Shown one piece after another: positions 8,028-16,720 of a stretch of DNA of 64,000 nucleotides (position 1 is the first letter of the stretch; each line of letters opens with the position of its first letter). The notes under the pieces were generated by a model that was not told the DNA's origin, ran no database searches, and saw only the letters and a program-made list of their open reading frames with translations. The DNA comes from JAMLHN01 sp035708745 (GTDB lineage Bacteria > Chloroflexota > Chloroflexia > Thermomicrobiales > UBA6265): the NCBI GenBank assembly GCA_035708745.1, contig DASTFJ010000250.1, positions 81,187 to 145,186 of the forward strand. Direction: 5' to 3'. A program made the position numbers and the translations under genes.

Positions 8028-9179
8028 ATGACAACCCCACTCCCCGACTGGGATCCTCGCGATCCCGCGATTTTGCAGGACCAGCGCGCGGCCTACGATG
8101 CCATGCGCCAGCGCTGCCCGGTCGCCTATAGCGAGTTTCTGGGCTGGTCGCTCTTCAGGCACGACGACATCGAACGCGTCCTGGACGATCCAGCGACATT
8201 TCGAAGCGCATCCCGCCACAGGGCAGTTCCCAATAGCCTGGACCCACCCGAGCACACTCTGTTCCGGCAGGCAATCGAACCGTTCTTCGAAGCCGAAACG
8301 ATGCTGGCATTCGAACCCCGCTGTCGGACCATCGCCGCCGAACTCACCGTCAACTCGATCCGCCGGGGCGAATTGGAATTCGCTCAGGAATTTGCCGAAC
8401 ACTTTGCACTTCGCTCGGCATGCGCGTTTCTTGGCTGGCCCGAGGACGATTGGATCGACCTGCAAGGCTGGACGCATGGCAATCAGGATGCGGCGCTCTC
8501 GCGTGACCGCGCTGCCGGACAAGCTCTCGCCGCGCAATTAGAACGCCACGTCGATACCGCCATTCGCGCGCGCAGAGCCGGCGCCATTCGATCCGACCAC
8601 GATCTCACCACTTGCCTCATGGCAACCCAGGTGGACGGGCAGGCCCTCTCCGACGATGACATAGTGAGCATCCTGCGCAACTGGATCGCCGGACATGGCA
8701 CCGTCGCAGCAGGATTGGGCATTCTGGTCTTCCACCTGGCACAGGATCTCGACCTGCAACACCGACTCCGCGCTGATCCCGCGCTCATTGGACCGGCCGT
8801 GGACGAGATTCTGCGCGTCGATGACCCACTCGTCGCTAATCGCCGCACCACTGCGCACGCGGTCGACATCGGCGAGCGTCACATTCCCGTTGACGCAAAA
8901 CTGACCTTGATGTGGATTGCTGCTAATCGCGACGAAAACGCATTCGCCAGCCCCGATGTCATCGACCTCGATCGCGATCAGCGGCAAAATCTCGTTTTCG
9001 GCGCGGGCATTCACGATTGCGTTGGTGCGCCGCTGGCTCGTCTCGAGTTGCGAGTCGCGTTGGAAGAGCTCCTTGGCCAAACGTCGGCAATCGCGCCGGG
9101 AACGTCGGACGCTCCGGTTCGCGCCGTCTATCCGGGCAACGGCTTCCGGAAGTTGCCGATCAGCTTGGCTGGCGCGTGA
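8028..9179 (+). CDS. Cytochrome P450
   Basis: This 383-aa class I bacterial P450 is soluble, with no membrane anchor. The K-helix E-x-x-R is present as EILR, and the heme-binding loop reads FGAGIHDCVGAPLARLEL with the proximal Cys near residue 330. In the I-helix the usual acid-threonine pair is AGHGT (about residue 221), so the acidic residue that helps O2 activation is replaced by Gly while Thr remains. The family inserts oxygen into organic substrates using electrons from a ferredoxin; no ferredoxin or reductase gene is adjacent. Substrate unknown. The 197 bp up to the tRNA hold no gene. Confidence 0.93.
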   Translation: MTTPLPDWDPRDPAILQDQRAAYDAMRQRCPVAYSEFLGWSLFRHDDIERVLDDPATFRSASRHRAVPNSLDPPEHTLFRQAIEPFFEAETMLAFEPRCRTIAAELTVNSIRRGELEFAQEFAEHFALRSACAFLGWPEDDWIDLQGWTHGNQDAALSRDRAAGQALAAQLERHVDTAIRARRAGAIRSDHDLTTCLMATQVDGQALSDDDIVSILRNWIAGHGTVAAGLGILVFHLAQDLDLQHRLRADPALIGPAVDEILRVDDPLVANRRTTAHAVDIGERHIPVDAKLTLMWIAANRDENAFASPDVIDLDRDQRQNLVFGAGIHDCVGAPLARLELRVALEELLGQTSAIAPGTSDAPVRAVYPGNGFRKLPISLAGA

Positions 9180-9376
9180 GTATCGACTCCAGTCGCAAAG
9201 TTTCGAACGAATGAGAGAAGGATTCACCTGGCTCAGTTCGAACTGTCCTGGCCGCCTTCGAACCCAACCTGGCCCGGAGCCCGTGGGTAAATACAATCAG
9301 CGAGAAGTCACTGAGTGGCCGGCTGGAGTAGAATGCACCAGGTTGCCGGGAACCGCGGTTTCCCGCCAGCGCATCT

Positions 9377-9449
9377 GCGCCCGTAGCTCAGTGGATAGAG
9401 CGCTTGCCTCCGGAGCAAGAGGTCGCGTGTTCGAGTCACGCCGGGCGTA
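9377..9449 (+). tRNA. tRNA-Arg (anticodon CCG)
   Basis: This is a 73-nt cloverleaf. The acceptor is GCGCCCG with CGGGCGT (one G-T pair), the D stem GCTC/GAGC, the anticodon stem CTTGC/GCAAG around loop CTCCGGA (anticodon CCG), and the T arm GCGTG-TTCGAGT-CACGC; the discriminator is A. CCA is not encoded; CCCC follows. An integrase remnant lies just downstream in the opposite direction, and a copy of the 3' half of this tRNA lies at 52787, which marks this gene as an integration site. Confidence 0.97.
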
Positions 9450-9538
9450 CCCCTAAAGCCCCAGTGTTTATGCGAGTTTCTCCCAATTGTGACAACTGTC
9501 GCGCTTGGGTGTTTTTCCTCTTGTGCACGATTTGTTCA

Positions 9539-9745
9539 CGCGCCAGGTCAGGTCACTCGTAGTCGACAGCCGCAAGTGACCTGAGCGCTCACTCACCACC
9601 CTGAGTGGCACCGTCCGCAAAATGAGCCAGCGGGTGTGTCGCAAATCGTGAATCTGGATCCTCCGCACGAAGGTATCCTCGATGATGCGTAGAAGCGCGC
9701 GGGGACGGTCCGCATCGCCGTGGACGAGCTTAAACCCACGACAGG
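9539..9745 (-). pseudogene. Tyrosine recombinase (integrase) C-terminal remnant beside tRNA-Arg
   Basis: Read leftwards towards the tRNA, this fragment shows the integrase box IQIHDLRHTRWLI, then VVSERSGHLRLSTTSDL. These correspond to the catalytic Arg-His box (H-D-L-R-H-T) and the second His box (normally LGH, here SGH). The active-site Tyr segment is gone: after STTSDL the sequence jumps to GGCGCGTGAACA. The same GGCGCGTGAACA string follows the second integrase remnant at 50075, suggesting an internal deletion. Upstream (9690-9745) LVHGDADRPRALLRIIEDTF still reads as integrase-like. No start or N-terminal domains remain. Between 9746 and 10023 I see no intact gene. Confidence 0.7.
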
Positions 9746-10023
9746 CTCACAATTTGACTTTGTGGCCAGCCATACCACCTTCAGCAGATCTGAACAGTGA
9801 CGAGCTGCCCGGAATTTCACGAATTCCATTTTGTCGCATGTCCGCAATACGCCTTTTGGGTGACCGCGCGCATCGATCTCCGCGACATACTGGATACAGC
9901 CAGGAACGGCCAAGTGCCAAGCGGGGCACACGCAGTTCGAGGCCCGGGTTCGACAGCATGCTGTGGCGCCCGCTGATCGACACGTCGACTCTAAGGTGGA
10001 AACATCTGGATGGAGACCACACC

Positions 10024-10539
10024 ATGAGCGAAACGACAACCACTCTGATGGCAGCCACATACCCCAACGAGGAACACGCGCGGACCATCCTCGATATGCT
10101 CGAATCGATGTATCGTGCCCTGACGATCGATCTCAAGGACGCCGTTATGGTGACCAAAGAGGACGATGGCAAGATTAAGGTGCACGAGACGACCGATGTC
10201 TCCACCCGCAAAGGGCTGAAGCGGGGCGCCATTGCCGGCGGGGTGCTCGGCCTCATCTTTCCGCCCAGCTTGCTCATAACCGCGGCGGCGGGCGGCGGTA
10301 TCGGCGCTCTGTGGGGCAAGATCAAGGACAGCGGCGTGAAGCACGACGACGTCAAGAACCTAGCCGACAAGCTGGCGCCCGGTCAGGCAGCGCTCATCGT
10401 ATTGGTCGACAACGGGAGCGTTGTTGCCACACAGCTGGCGTTAGGCTCTTACGAAGGGGAACTGGTGACGAAACCCGTGAGCGACGCCGAGCTCAAGGAA
10501 CTCTATGAGCGGCAAGGGCGGGAATGGACTTCAGAATAG
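10024..10539 (+). CDS. DUF1269 family protein with glycine-rich membrane hairpin
   Basis: This 171-aa protein begins TTLMAATYPNEEHAR, the family's ferredoxin-like N-terminal half. A hydrophobic glycine-rich hairpin follows (GAIAGGVLGLIFPP, then AAAGGGIGALWGKI), and a second half ends in LAPGQAALIVLVDNG. DUF1269 proteins are thought to associate with membranes; their function is unknown, and they are often stress induced. The ATG at 10024 is the natural start, with the recognisable domain beginning at once. It is one of four DUF1269 genes in the window (also 19167, 39931 and 48592), none of them adjacent to another. Confidence 0.85.
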   Translation: MSETTTTLMAATYPNEEHARTILDMLESMYRALTIDLKDAVMVTKEDDGKIKVHETTDVSTRKGLKRGAIAGGVLGLIFPPSLLITAAAGGGIGALWGKIKDSGVKHDDVKNLADKLAPGQAALIVLVDNGSVVATQLALGSYEGELVTKPVSDAELKELYERQGREWTSE

Positions 10540-10571
10540 GTAGCGTCTGTCTCTTTCGACCGGTGCTCACT

Positions 10572-10643
10572 CAGGGTCCCAGTGCGCGGATCGAGAATGG
10601 TATTCGTATTCTCATGGAGACCGCAGGGTAGAGCTGGGCCCTG
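10572..10643. repeat. Nested inverted repeats between convergent genes
   Basis: CAGGGTCCCAG (10572-10582) pairs, with one bulge, with CTGGGCCCTG (10634-10643). Between them GAGAAT (10593-10598) pairs with ATTCTC (10608-10613). The structure sits between the DUF1269 gene and the convergent MFS gene and could terminate both, although no clear T-run follows on either strand. Confidence 0.4.
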
Positions 10644-10655
10644 GATGGACCGGCA

Positions 10656-12080
10656 TTAGAGGGAGGAATCGTCGCCACCCATAATCTGCTGATCCTCGGA
10701 GCGCTCATCGATCAGGAAATGCCCCGCATCGCCGCGCTGAATTGGTTCGTCGGAGGTGTGGCGGAAACTGTAGCGCACCAGCAGCAGCACAATGCCGCCG
10801 GATACCAGCGGCGCTACGAGGAACACATACTTGGGCCCAGTAAAGGTGGCGACGATACCCAAAATAAAAACTGAGGCGAGATTGAATGCATTTTGCTGAA
10901 CTTGCTGTAGACCGAAGATGCCTCCCTGCTCGATGATCGGTACGTGGCGATTGATATAGACCTGCACCGACTGGCTGGCTGCGGTCGAACCGAGGTTGGC
11001 AGGCAACGCGATAATTCCAGCGGCTAGCACAAGCTGGCTGAGTTGGATTCCGAATAAGGGTTCGAGGAGTCGCAGCGGGTTTAGCCAAGCGACATACGGC
11101 GCCACCGTGTCGATTGCACCGAGCATGAACGCCCCGACAATCATGAGAACGAGCGAGTAGACCGCCAGACGCCGCTCACCGAAGCGATGGATCAGTCGAG
11201 GTCCGCCTACCGCCCCGATAAGGTAACCAATGCCGGCCGGCGCGAAGATATAAATGCTATTTGCAGGATCCTCATCGAGCACTTCGCGCACATAGACAGG
11301 CAGAAGCGAATTGATTCCTTCGAAAAGCGCAGCGCACGTAATACCGACAAGAAGCATCGACCCAACGGGGCGGTGAGTCATGAGCCAGTTGGCGTTGTAT
11401 TTGAGGGAGAGCGCTCTCGGTTTCCAATTCAACACAGTGATGGATTCCCGCAGGCTTTTGCTCCCCGCCGCCTCCTTGTTCGGAAGTTTGTAAATACGGA
11501 CCGCGCCGATCAGGTACAAAAGGCCGCCAACGAGAAGGACGGCATTGATGCTGAAGAATTTGATCAAGAGGGGGGCGATAAACGATGAGCCGATAGCCGA
11601 ACCAATAGAGCCGAGCACGTTTACCAATGCGCCGGTGGTGGCTACCTCTGACGGAGTCGAAACAACCGCCACGATTGATTTCAAACCGGGGGAGATCACC
11701 TGGGCCATCGCGCTGGTCAAGAAGATCAGCACCAGCATGGGGACGATTTCAGTTCCAAAAAGTAGTGGAAGAACCAGGCAAAGCGAGGCTTGAATGATGA
11801 AGCTGATGGCCAACGTTCGCTGTTTTGGAGCACTATCGGCCAGCATGCCTCCTTGCAAGCCGAAGAGCAACGCTGCCAGATAAGACGCTGAGTTTGCTAG
11901 CGAGATCTGGAATTGAGAGGCGCCCTCTGTGGCTAGAAAGACCATGACGCCATAGGAAAGTGTCGACCCCGCCATTTTCGCAGCGAAGCGTGAAACCGAG
12001 AGGATCCGGACCTCTGCCTGTTTCAGGACATCGCGATACGTGACAGGTGCTGAGGTAGGCACTGAAGCGGCGTCGATCAT
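10656..12080 (-). CDS. MFS transporter
   Basis: This 474-aa protein has about 12 membrane helices in two halves separated by a cytoplasmic loop near residues 200-240. The loop before helix 3 reads LQGGMLADSAPKQRT, a variant of the MFS GxLaDrxgRR motif. Internal phrases such as LGSIGSAIGSSFIAP and AGIGYLIGAVGGPRLIHRFG fit the EntS/MFS_3 type. The substrate cannot be told; such proteins often export small molecules. A charged hydrophilic C-terminal tail of about 30 residues ends it. It stands alone on the minus strand and faces the DUF1269 gene convergently. Confidence 0.88.
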   Translation of the reverse strand: MIDAASVPTSAPVTYRDVLKQAEVRILSVSRFAAKMAGSTLSYGVMVFLATEGASQFQISLANSASYLAALLFGLQGGMLADSAPKQRTLAISFIIQASLCLVLPLLFGTEIVPMLVLIFLTSAMAQVISPGLKSIVAVVSTPSEVATTGALVNVLGSIGSAIGSSFIAPLLIKFFSINAVLLVGGLLYLIGAVRIYKLPNKEAAGSKSLRESITVLNWKPRALSLKYNANWLMTHRPVGSMLLVGITCAALFEGINSLLPVYVREVLDEDPANSIYIFAPAGIGYLIGAVGGPRLIHRFGERRLAVYSLVLMIVGAFMLGAIDTVAPYVAWLNPLRLLEPLFGIQLSQLVLAAGIIALPANLGSTAASQSVQVYINRHVPIIEQGGIFGLQQVQQNAFNLASVFILGIVATFTGPKYVFLVAPLVSGGIVLLLVRYSFRHTSDEPIQRGDAGHFLIDERSEDQQIMGGDDSSL

Positions 12081-12253
12081 CGCAGTCTCAGGGTGTCAAT
12101 TCCGATACGTCGTCGCCAGCATATCCCGGCTGTGGGGGAATGTAATTCCACCTAAAGAGGTATTCGATTCGGTTCGGCGTCCTGATAATCTGAAGCTGTT
12201 GTCGCATTTGCGGCGAGATAGTCCGAGCTGCTTCAGGAAAGTGGGATGCCACG

Positions 12254-12556
12254 ATGTGCTGTATCTTTTCGATCCTCGTCTTTCTTGGGCCGCGCTTCGG
12301 TCTGATCGTCTGGTATCTGTACCAACCAGGTCGCTTCGACCGTGTGTTCGACGGCTGGATTGCCCCGGTTCTCGGCTGGATTTTCTTGCCTTGGACCACG
12401 CTCATGTGGGTTTCGGTCGGGCTTAGCGGCGTGAGCGGCACCGATTGGATCTGGATCGGTCTGGCACTGCTTGCAGATATCGCGACCTATGCGGGTGGCG
12501 GCTGGCGCAACAAAGATCAGGTCAGCGGCTACGCTACCCAGTACACCGCTCGGTAA
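12254..12556 (+). CDS. Small integral membrane protein
   Basis: This 100-aa protein is mostly hydrophobic, with about three membrane segments (LVFLGPRFGLIVWYLY; WIAPVLGWIFLPWTTLMWV; WIWIGLALLADIATYAGG) and a short polar tail. I cannot name a characterised family; similar small proteins with a conserved Gly-Pro-Arg start are common in Chloroflexota and Actinobacteria. It is preceded by a purine-rich GGAAAGTGGG and followed closely by a strong terminator, which supports it as a real one-gene unit. Confidence 0.75.
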   Translation: MCCIFSILVFLGPRFGLIVWYLYQPGRFDRVFDGWIAPVLGWIFLPWTTLMWVSVGLSGVSGTDWIWIGLALLADIATYAGGGWRNKDQVSGYATQYTAR

Positions 12557-12574
12557 CGAGGGTTAACGAACTGG

Positions 12575-12609
12575 CCAGGCCGTGCCGAAAATGGCGCGGC
12601 CTGGTTTTT
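12575..12609 (+). terminator. Intrinsic terminator of the small membrane protein gene
   Basis: CCAGGCCGTGCC pairs with GGCGCGGCCTGG (one T-G wobble) around loop GAAAAT and is followed by TTTTT. It lies 18 bp past the stop at 12556. The next 280 bp (12610-12889) hold no recognisable gene or repeat. Confidence 0.92.
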
Positions 12610-12889
12610 GCCGGGTGCTTGGAAGATCCCTGTGTGAACCCCAGACTCATGCAGATTCTCGCCGCTGGACGAGCAGGTTCATTCCGGCGTGCCCGGCCCT
12701 TCCATGAGACTTCCTCTCCTGAAGAGTTCGGTCCGTCGAAGCACCGAGCGACAAGAGAGGCACGAATACTCTGAATGGAATTAAGCTCTCACTGTCTGCT
12801 GTGATCAGCGGACATCTTCGAGATACGGTTCGGAGCCATCGCCGAAGGAATACCAGAACCGGATGTTGCCACGGGGTCAGGGCCGACGG

Positions 12890-13636
12890 TTAGCTGACAC
12901 TTGGAAGTGAGACGCTCAATATGGTCAGCGGCTGCTCTCGGCTTTCTGGCTTGCCCATGACAACAAAGACATATGAGGTGTTCGGCTCGATTTCGACTTG
13001 TTCCTGTTCGAGGACGACATTGTCTGTCCCGGCCTCTGTTACGCGTAGATCGAAGCTCCCGGTCCGCGTGGGGCCGCCCGCGGTCGAAGCGCCATATTGC
13101 AGATCCTCGACGAGCGGAGTCAGATTGCCAATCGGAATCCGACGGCTGGATTCGGAGGCATAGAGGTCGAGCGCCGGCGCCTCGGCCGCGGCATGGACTC
13201 CGATCGAACGGGCGTCGCCGATCAAAGGTTTGCGGAGGTCGAGGAGGACCGGGATGACGAAAAAGTCCGAGATCACAACCACGTAGGTCTGTCCCGGCTC
13301 GGTTGGGATCATTGTGTTAAAGATGTCGCGGTCGACCCCCCACGAGACGTTCTGTCTGATGATCACAACAGTCCCTGTCGCTGTTCCCTGGAGCTCGTCC
13401 GACGTTTTACCGTAGGCGAGTTTTTCAACCACACGGTGCTCGCTCGAGTCACCATTGATGTAGACATCGACATTGTCGAGCGCAGTCAAGGCATTGACAA
13501 ACACTAGCCCGACCACGGGTTCGCCGCTTTCCGGGCTGGCTTCTTGAGCCGACATGCCGATTCCCGGAGCGCCCAATAACAGAACGAGTACCAAAAACCC
13601 ACCGGTACAGATCTTGTTGAACCCATTGATCCACAT
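12890..13636 (-). CDS. Secreted DUF4397 domain protein
   Basis: The 248-aa protein has a signal peptide (hydrophobic GGFLVLVLLLGAPGIG) and a mature end near AQEASPE. The DUF4397 domain follows: VVGLVFVNALTALDNVDVYI, then repeated 'v.p...Y.vvi.d' strands ending SYVFVVMGKPES. The family is an extracytoplasmic beta fold of unknown role. The ATG at 13636 lies seven bases behind AAGGAGG, so the longer frame to 13684 is not used. A paralogue sits at 18235-18981. Both are single minus-strand genes, so they are probably transcribed separately. Confidence 0.85.
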   Translation of the reverse strand: MWINGFNKICTGGFLVLVLLLGAPGIGMSAQEASPESGEPVVGLVFVNALTALDNVDVYINGDSSEHRVVEKLAYGKTSDELQGTATGTVVIIRQNVSWGVDRDIFNTMIPTEPGQTYVVVISDFFVIPVLLDLRKPLIGDARSIGVHAAAEAPALDLYASESSRRIPIGNLTPLVEDLQYGASTAGGPTRTGSFDLRVTEAGTDNVVLEQEQVEIEPNTSYVFVVMGKPESREQPLTILSVSLPSVS

Positions 13637-13786
13637 GCCGTCATCCTCCTTCAGTTGAGTCAAGACACCACCAGCCAAATACAACGTGGCGGTGGTTCAG
13701 GACGCGGAAGGTCGCTCGGATTTGCGACTAATTTGCTAATTCCGCTGAATGACGCTCGTTCGCCAAATTGAACCCCTCCATCATGT

Positions 13787-14446
13787 CTATGTGAAGTCGA
13801 TAGCAGCGGAGTTCGGCAGGGCGGTTTCACGAATGACGACCATTGCGATAAAGTAGAGGATTGGAATCCCGGCATAAATCCCAAGACTGATCGTCGGTCG
13901 TTGATCTGCCAGGACGATCGCAATGCCGCTGCAAGTGACCTGTGCGACCTGCAGTCCACTGCCGATCCGGCGCGAGCGACGATCGATCGGCGCGAAGAGG
14001 ATGTACGGCTTTCCCGTCGCATAGAACCAAATCGCCAGTCGCGATATCGAGACCCCGATGAGGAGCGCCCCATAGAGCTTCAGCGCAGTCGCATCACGAT
14101 CGAATTTGGCGAGCAGCGAAGCACCGAATGGGATCATGCAGAGGGGAAGCAGATAGATGATATTTAGCCAGACCAGTGTGGGATTTGTGCGTTCGATCAA
14201 AGCGAAAAGATCGCGGTGTCCCGCCCAGGCGATAGCAACAACGACGAAGCTAATGAGAAAGGCGATAAACGATGGCTGGATTTCCCGGACAGCGTCGGAG
14301 AGCGATTGCCCGGCGTTGAGATCCGGTACATGGATTTCGAGCACGAGCAACGTCAGGATGATGGCGAAGACGCCGTCGCTCAGGGCCAGTACCCGCCCCG
14401 GATCTCGGGTCCGCTCGAGGAGAGCGGAATCGGTTGTACTCTGCAT
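13787..14446 (-). CDS. TMEM175 (DUF1211) family potassium channel-like protein
   Basis: This 219-aa protein carries the TMEM175 signature near its N-terminus: RVLALSDGVFAIILTLLVLE, that is S-D-G-x-F-A-I in the pore-lining first helix. Further helices follow (FIAFLISFVVVAIAW; LVWLNIIYLLPLCMIPFGAS), about six in all. Bacterial members are K+ permeable channels working as tetramers. The ATG at 14446 is preceded by AGACAGG and puts the signature where other members have it; a longer frame reaches 14542. The gene is followed leftwards by the DUF4397 gene. Confidence 0.85.
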   Translation of the reverse strand: MQSTTDSALLERTRDPGRVLALSDGVFAIILTLLVLEIHVPDLNAGQSLSDAVREIQPSFIAFLISFVVVAIAWAGHRDLFALIERTNPTLVWLNIIYLLPLCMIPFGASLLAKFDRDATALKLYGALLIGVSISRLAIWFYATGKPYILFAPIDRRSRRIGSGLQVAQVTCSGIAIVLADQRPTISLGIYAGIPILYFIAMVVIRETALPNSAAIDFT

Positions 14447-14552
14447 CGTACCTGTCTCCGCTTGCACCGCAACTTGGCCACGGCGCCTATTGGCATCTAC
14501 GGGAGTTATCCTGCGGCCCGCAGCCTCCGGATCGTCGGACATGAGGTGCTTT

Positions 14553-14750
14553 CTACGATCGCCGATCTTCTGACCAGTTCATGAACGCAAAGAACATCAG
14601 AATGCCGCCTACCCCAGCACCGGCGAGGGCAACGGCGCCGCCAATCAATTCGAAACCAAGCTGCCAAATAACCCAACCAATCAGATACCCAACGGCAGCG
14701 CCGACGAGCACGCAGGCGATCCAGATCGCGATAAGTCTCCAACCTTGCAC
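14553..14750 (-). CDS. Small two-helix membrane protein
   Basis: The 65-aa protein begins MQGWRLIAIWIACVLVG and has two hydrophobic segments (residues about 5-25 and 33-58) rich in glycine, ending in FMNWSEDRRS. The GTG at 14750 is chosen because GGAGAGGAG precedes it by eight bases. The second helix (AVALAGAGVGGILMFFAF) has glycine-zipper spacing. No family is recognised. It lies between SulP and the TMEM175 gene on the same strand and may be co-transcribed with them. Confidence 0.6.
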   Translation of the reverse strand: MQGWRLIAIWIACVLVGAAVGYLIGWVIWQLGFELIGGAVALAGAGVGGILMFFAFMNWSEDRRS

Positions 14751-14834
14751 GGGTTGCTCTCCTCTCCTAACTCTGCCGGTTCGTCGACGCTTGCCAAAGC
14801 AATCTTTCGCTTGAGCCAAGGCAACGGCGCTTCA

Positions 14835-16565
14835 TCATCGGACACCGGTCCTCTCGCCCGATCGGCATCGCGTGAGATACGCATCGACGGCGTCGCTCAC
14901 GTCGAGGTGAAACTTTTCCGGTCCGATCTCAGCGACGACTCCGTCACGTTCGAGTACCTCCAGGGCTGATTTCTTCACCCGCGAAAGGTGGAAAGCAATA
15001 TTTCTAGCTGCCAAATATCGATAGATGCGACTGATTTTTTCAGCTCCCTGGGCGTCGATGAAGTTCACGCTTTGACAGTCGAGAATCACCAATTCGAGTT
15101 GCTCCTCACTTTTGTCGATGAGCTGGTGAATCCGTTCCTCGAGTGAATCTGCGGTGGCGAAGAACAACGCGCCCTCCAGGCGGATCGCCAGCACTCCGGG
15201 GACTTGCTCATCGCCCGGAAAGTCGTCCAGATCTCGAAAAACATGTGTTCCACTGGCCCGCCCAAGCAGCGGAATCGACGGCGATGTGGTGACCCGCAGC
15301 AGCCAGATCAGTGAAAGGAGAACTCCAATGAGCACTCCCGCGAGGACGCCGAATAACACGACACCGCTCAGTGCCGCGATGGCGATATAAAAATCTGAGC
15401 GTTTCACCGCAAAGAGCCGGCGAAGTTCCGGCACGTCCATCATCCCCAGAGTGACGGCCTCGATGACTACCGCCCCGAGGACAGCCTTTGGCAGTTGGGA
15501 GAAGAGCGGAGCGAGAAAGATCAATGTGAGAACAATGGTGCCACCGGTCACTAACGAGGCGATTGGGCTCTTTGCCCCGGCGCGATCGTTCAGTGAGCTG
15601 GCAGAAAGACTGGTCGAAACAGGAATTCCCTGGAAGAGCCCGGCTCCGATATTCGCAGCTCCCTGCGCCAACGATTCCCGGTCGATATTGACTTGATAGC
15701 CGTTCTTCGCCGCGAAGAAACGGGCATCCCCGGCACTTTGCGAAAAACCGATCATGACAATGGCCGTGGCTGCCAGAGCAACGAGACCAAAGTGATCGGC
15801 GACGACATGCAGATCAGGCACTTCTATCGAAGGTAGGCCGCGTGGCACATCACCCACTAAGGCCACGCCGCGCGCCTTCAGATCGAGCGCCGTGGAGACC
15901 AATAGACCAACGGCAACGACAATGAGCTCACCCGGGAGGCTTGGAGCCGCTGCATGCAGGCCAAAGAGCACAGCCAGGGAAAGCACCCCCACGAGCGCCG
16001 TGGTACCGTGAAGGTCCCCAACTCCTTCGAACCAGCTCCAGAGTTCCTGCCAGGCGTTGTCGCCGTCTGCTTCGGTACCGGTAATCTTGGACAGCTCTCC
16101 GACGATAACGTCGATAGCTGCGCCGAACAGGAACCCGGTAATCACCGCTTTCGAGATAAATTGCGAAATCCACCCCATCCGGAGCAAGGACATCGCGACA
16201 AAGATTATTCCCGCAACCAGGGCGATCGCGGCAACGAGTGCTGCCGCATCGGCGTCCGTACCGAGACTGGCAGCAAGTACTGTGCTCCCGGCAACTGCGG
16301 CAAGTCCGGAGCTGGGGCCGGTCGAAATCTGGCGGGATGTGCCGAAGATCGCATAAAGAATCGCACCGGCTGCCGCCGCATACAAACCGTTCTCGATGGG
16401 AACGCCGGCGATCTCGGCATATCCAAGGTTTTTCGGCACGACCAGCGCGGTGACCGTGACGCCCGCGATGAGGTCCGGTCGCAGAAACGAACGGTCGTAC
16501 ATCCGGATCCAGCGCGGGAACGTGAGCACTCCAGATGTCGACGTTTCAGTTCCTGGAGAGCGCAT
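14835..16565 (-). CDS. SulP family anion transporter with STAS domain
   Basis: The protein is about 576 aa. The transporter part has the SulP signature region (DLIAGVTVTALVVPKNLGYA; FGTSRQISTGPSSGLAAVAG) and continues through the helical region to SLIWLLRV. A C-terminal STAS domain (about the last 120 residues) includes VLAIRLEGALFFATADSLEE and VILDCQSVNFIDAQGA. SulP proteins move sulfate, bicarbonate or other anions across the inner membrane. The ATG at 16565 starts the clear homologous part; a TTG-initiated extension to 16640 is possible. No carbonic anhydrase gene is adjacent, so the anion cannot be told. Confidence 0.92.
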   Translation of the reverse strand: MRSPGTETSTSGVLTFPRWIRMYDRSFLRPDLIAGVTVTALVVPKNLGYAEIAGVPIENGLYAAAAGAILYAIFGTSRQISTGPSSGLAAVAGSTVLAASLGTDADAAALVAAIALVAGIIFVAMSLLRMGWISQFISKAVITGFLFGAAIDVIVGELSKITGTEADGDNAWQELWSWFEGVGDLHGTTALVGVLSLAVLFGLHAAAPSLPGELIVVAVGLLVSTALDLKARGVALVGDVPRGLPSIEVPDLHVVADHFGLVALAATAIVMIGFSQSAGDARFFAAKNGYQVNIDRESLAQGAANIGAGLFQGIPVSTSLSASSLNDRAGAKSPIASLVTGGTIVLTLIFLAPLFSQLPKAVLGAVVIEAVTLGMMDVPELRRLFAVKRSDFYIAIAALSGVVLFGVLAGVLIGVLLSLIWLLRVTTSPSIPLLGRASGTHVFRDLDDFPGDEQVPGVLAIRLEGALFFATADSLEERIHQLIDKSEEQLELVILDCQSVNFIDAQGAEKISRIYRYLAARNIAFHLSRVKKSALEVLERDGVVAEIGPEKFHLDVSDAVDAYLTRCRSGERTGVR

Positions 16566-16720
16566 ATCGTGCCCCAGACGAGAGTAGGGAAACGGTCTGT
16601 ACCGTTCGGACCCGGGAGACGTGCGGAACGAACACTTCAAACAGGTCGGACCGATTTACGACGACGCCCTCACCACCCAGGTGGTGCTGGATCTATTCCG
16701 ACGTGGCGTCGGTGCTAGCG

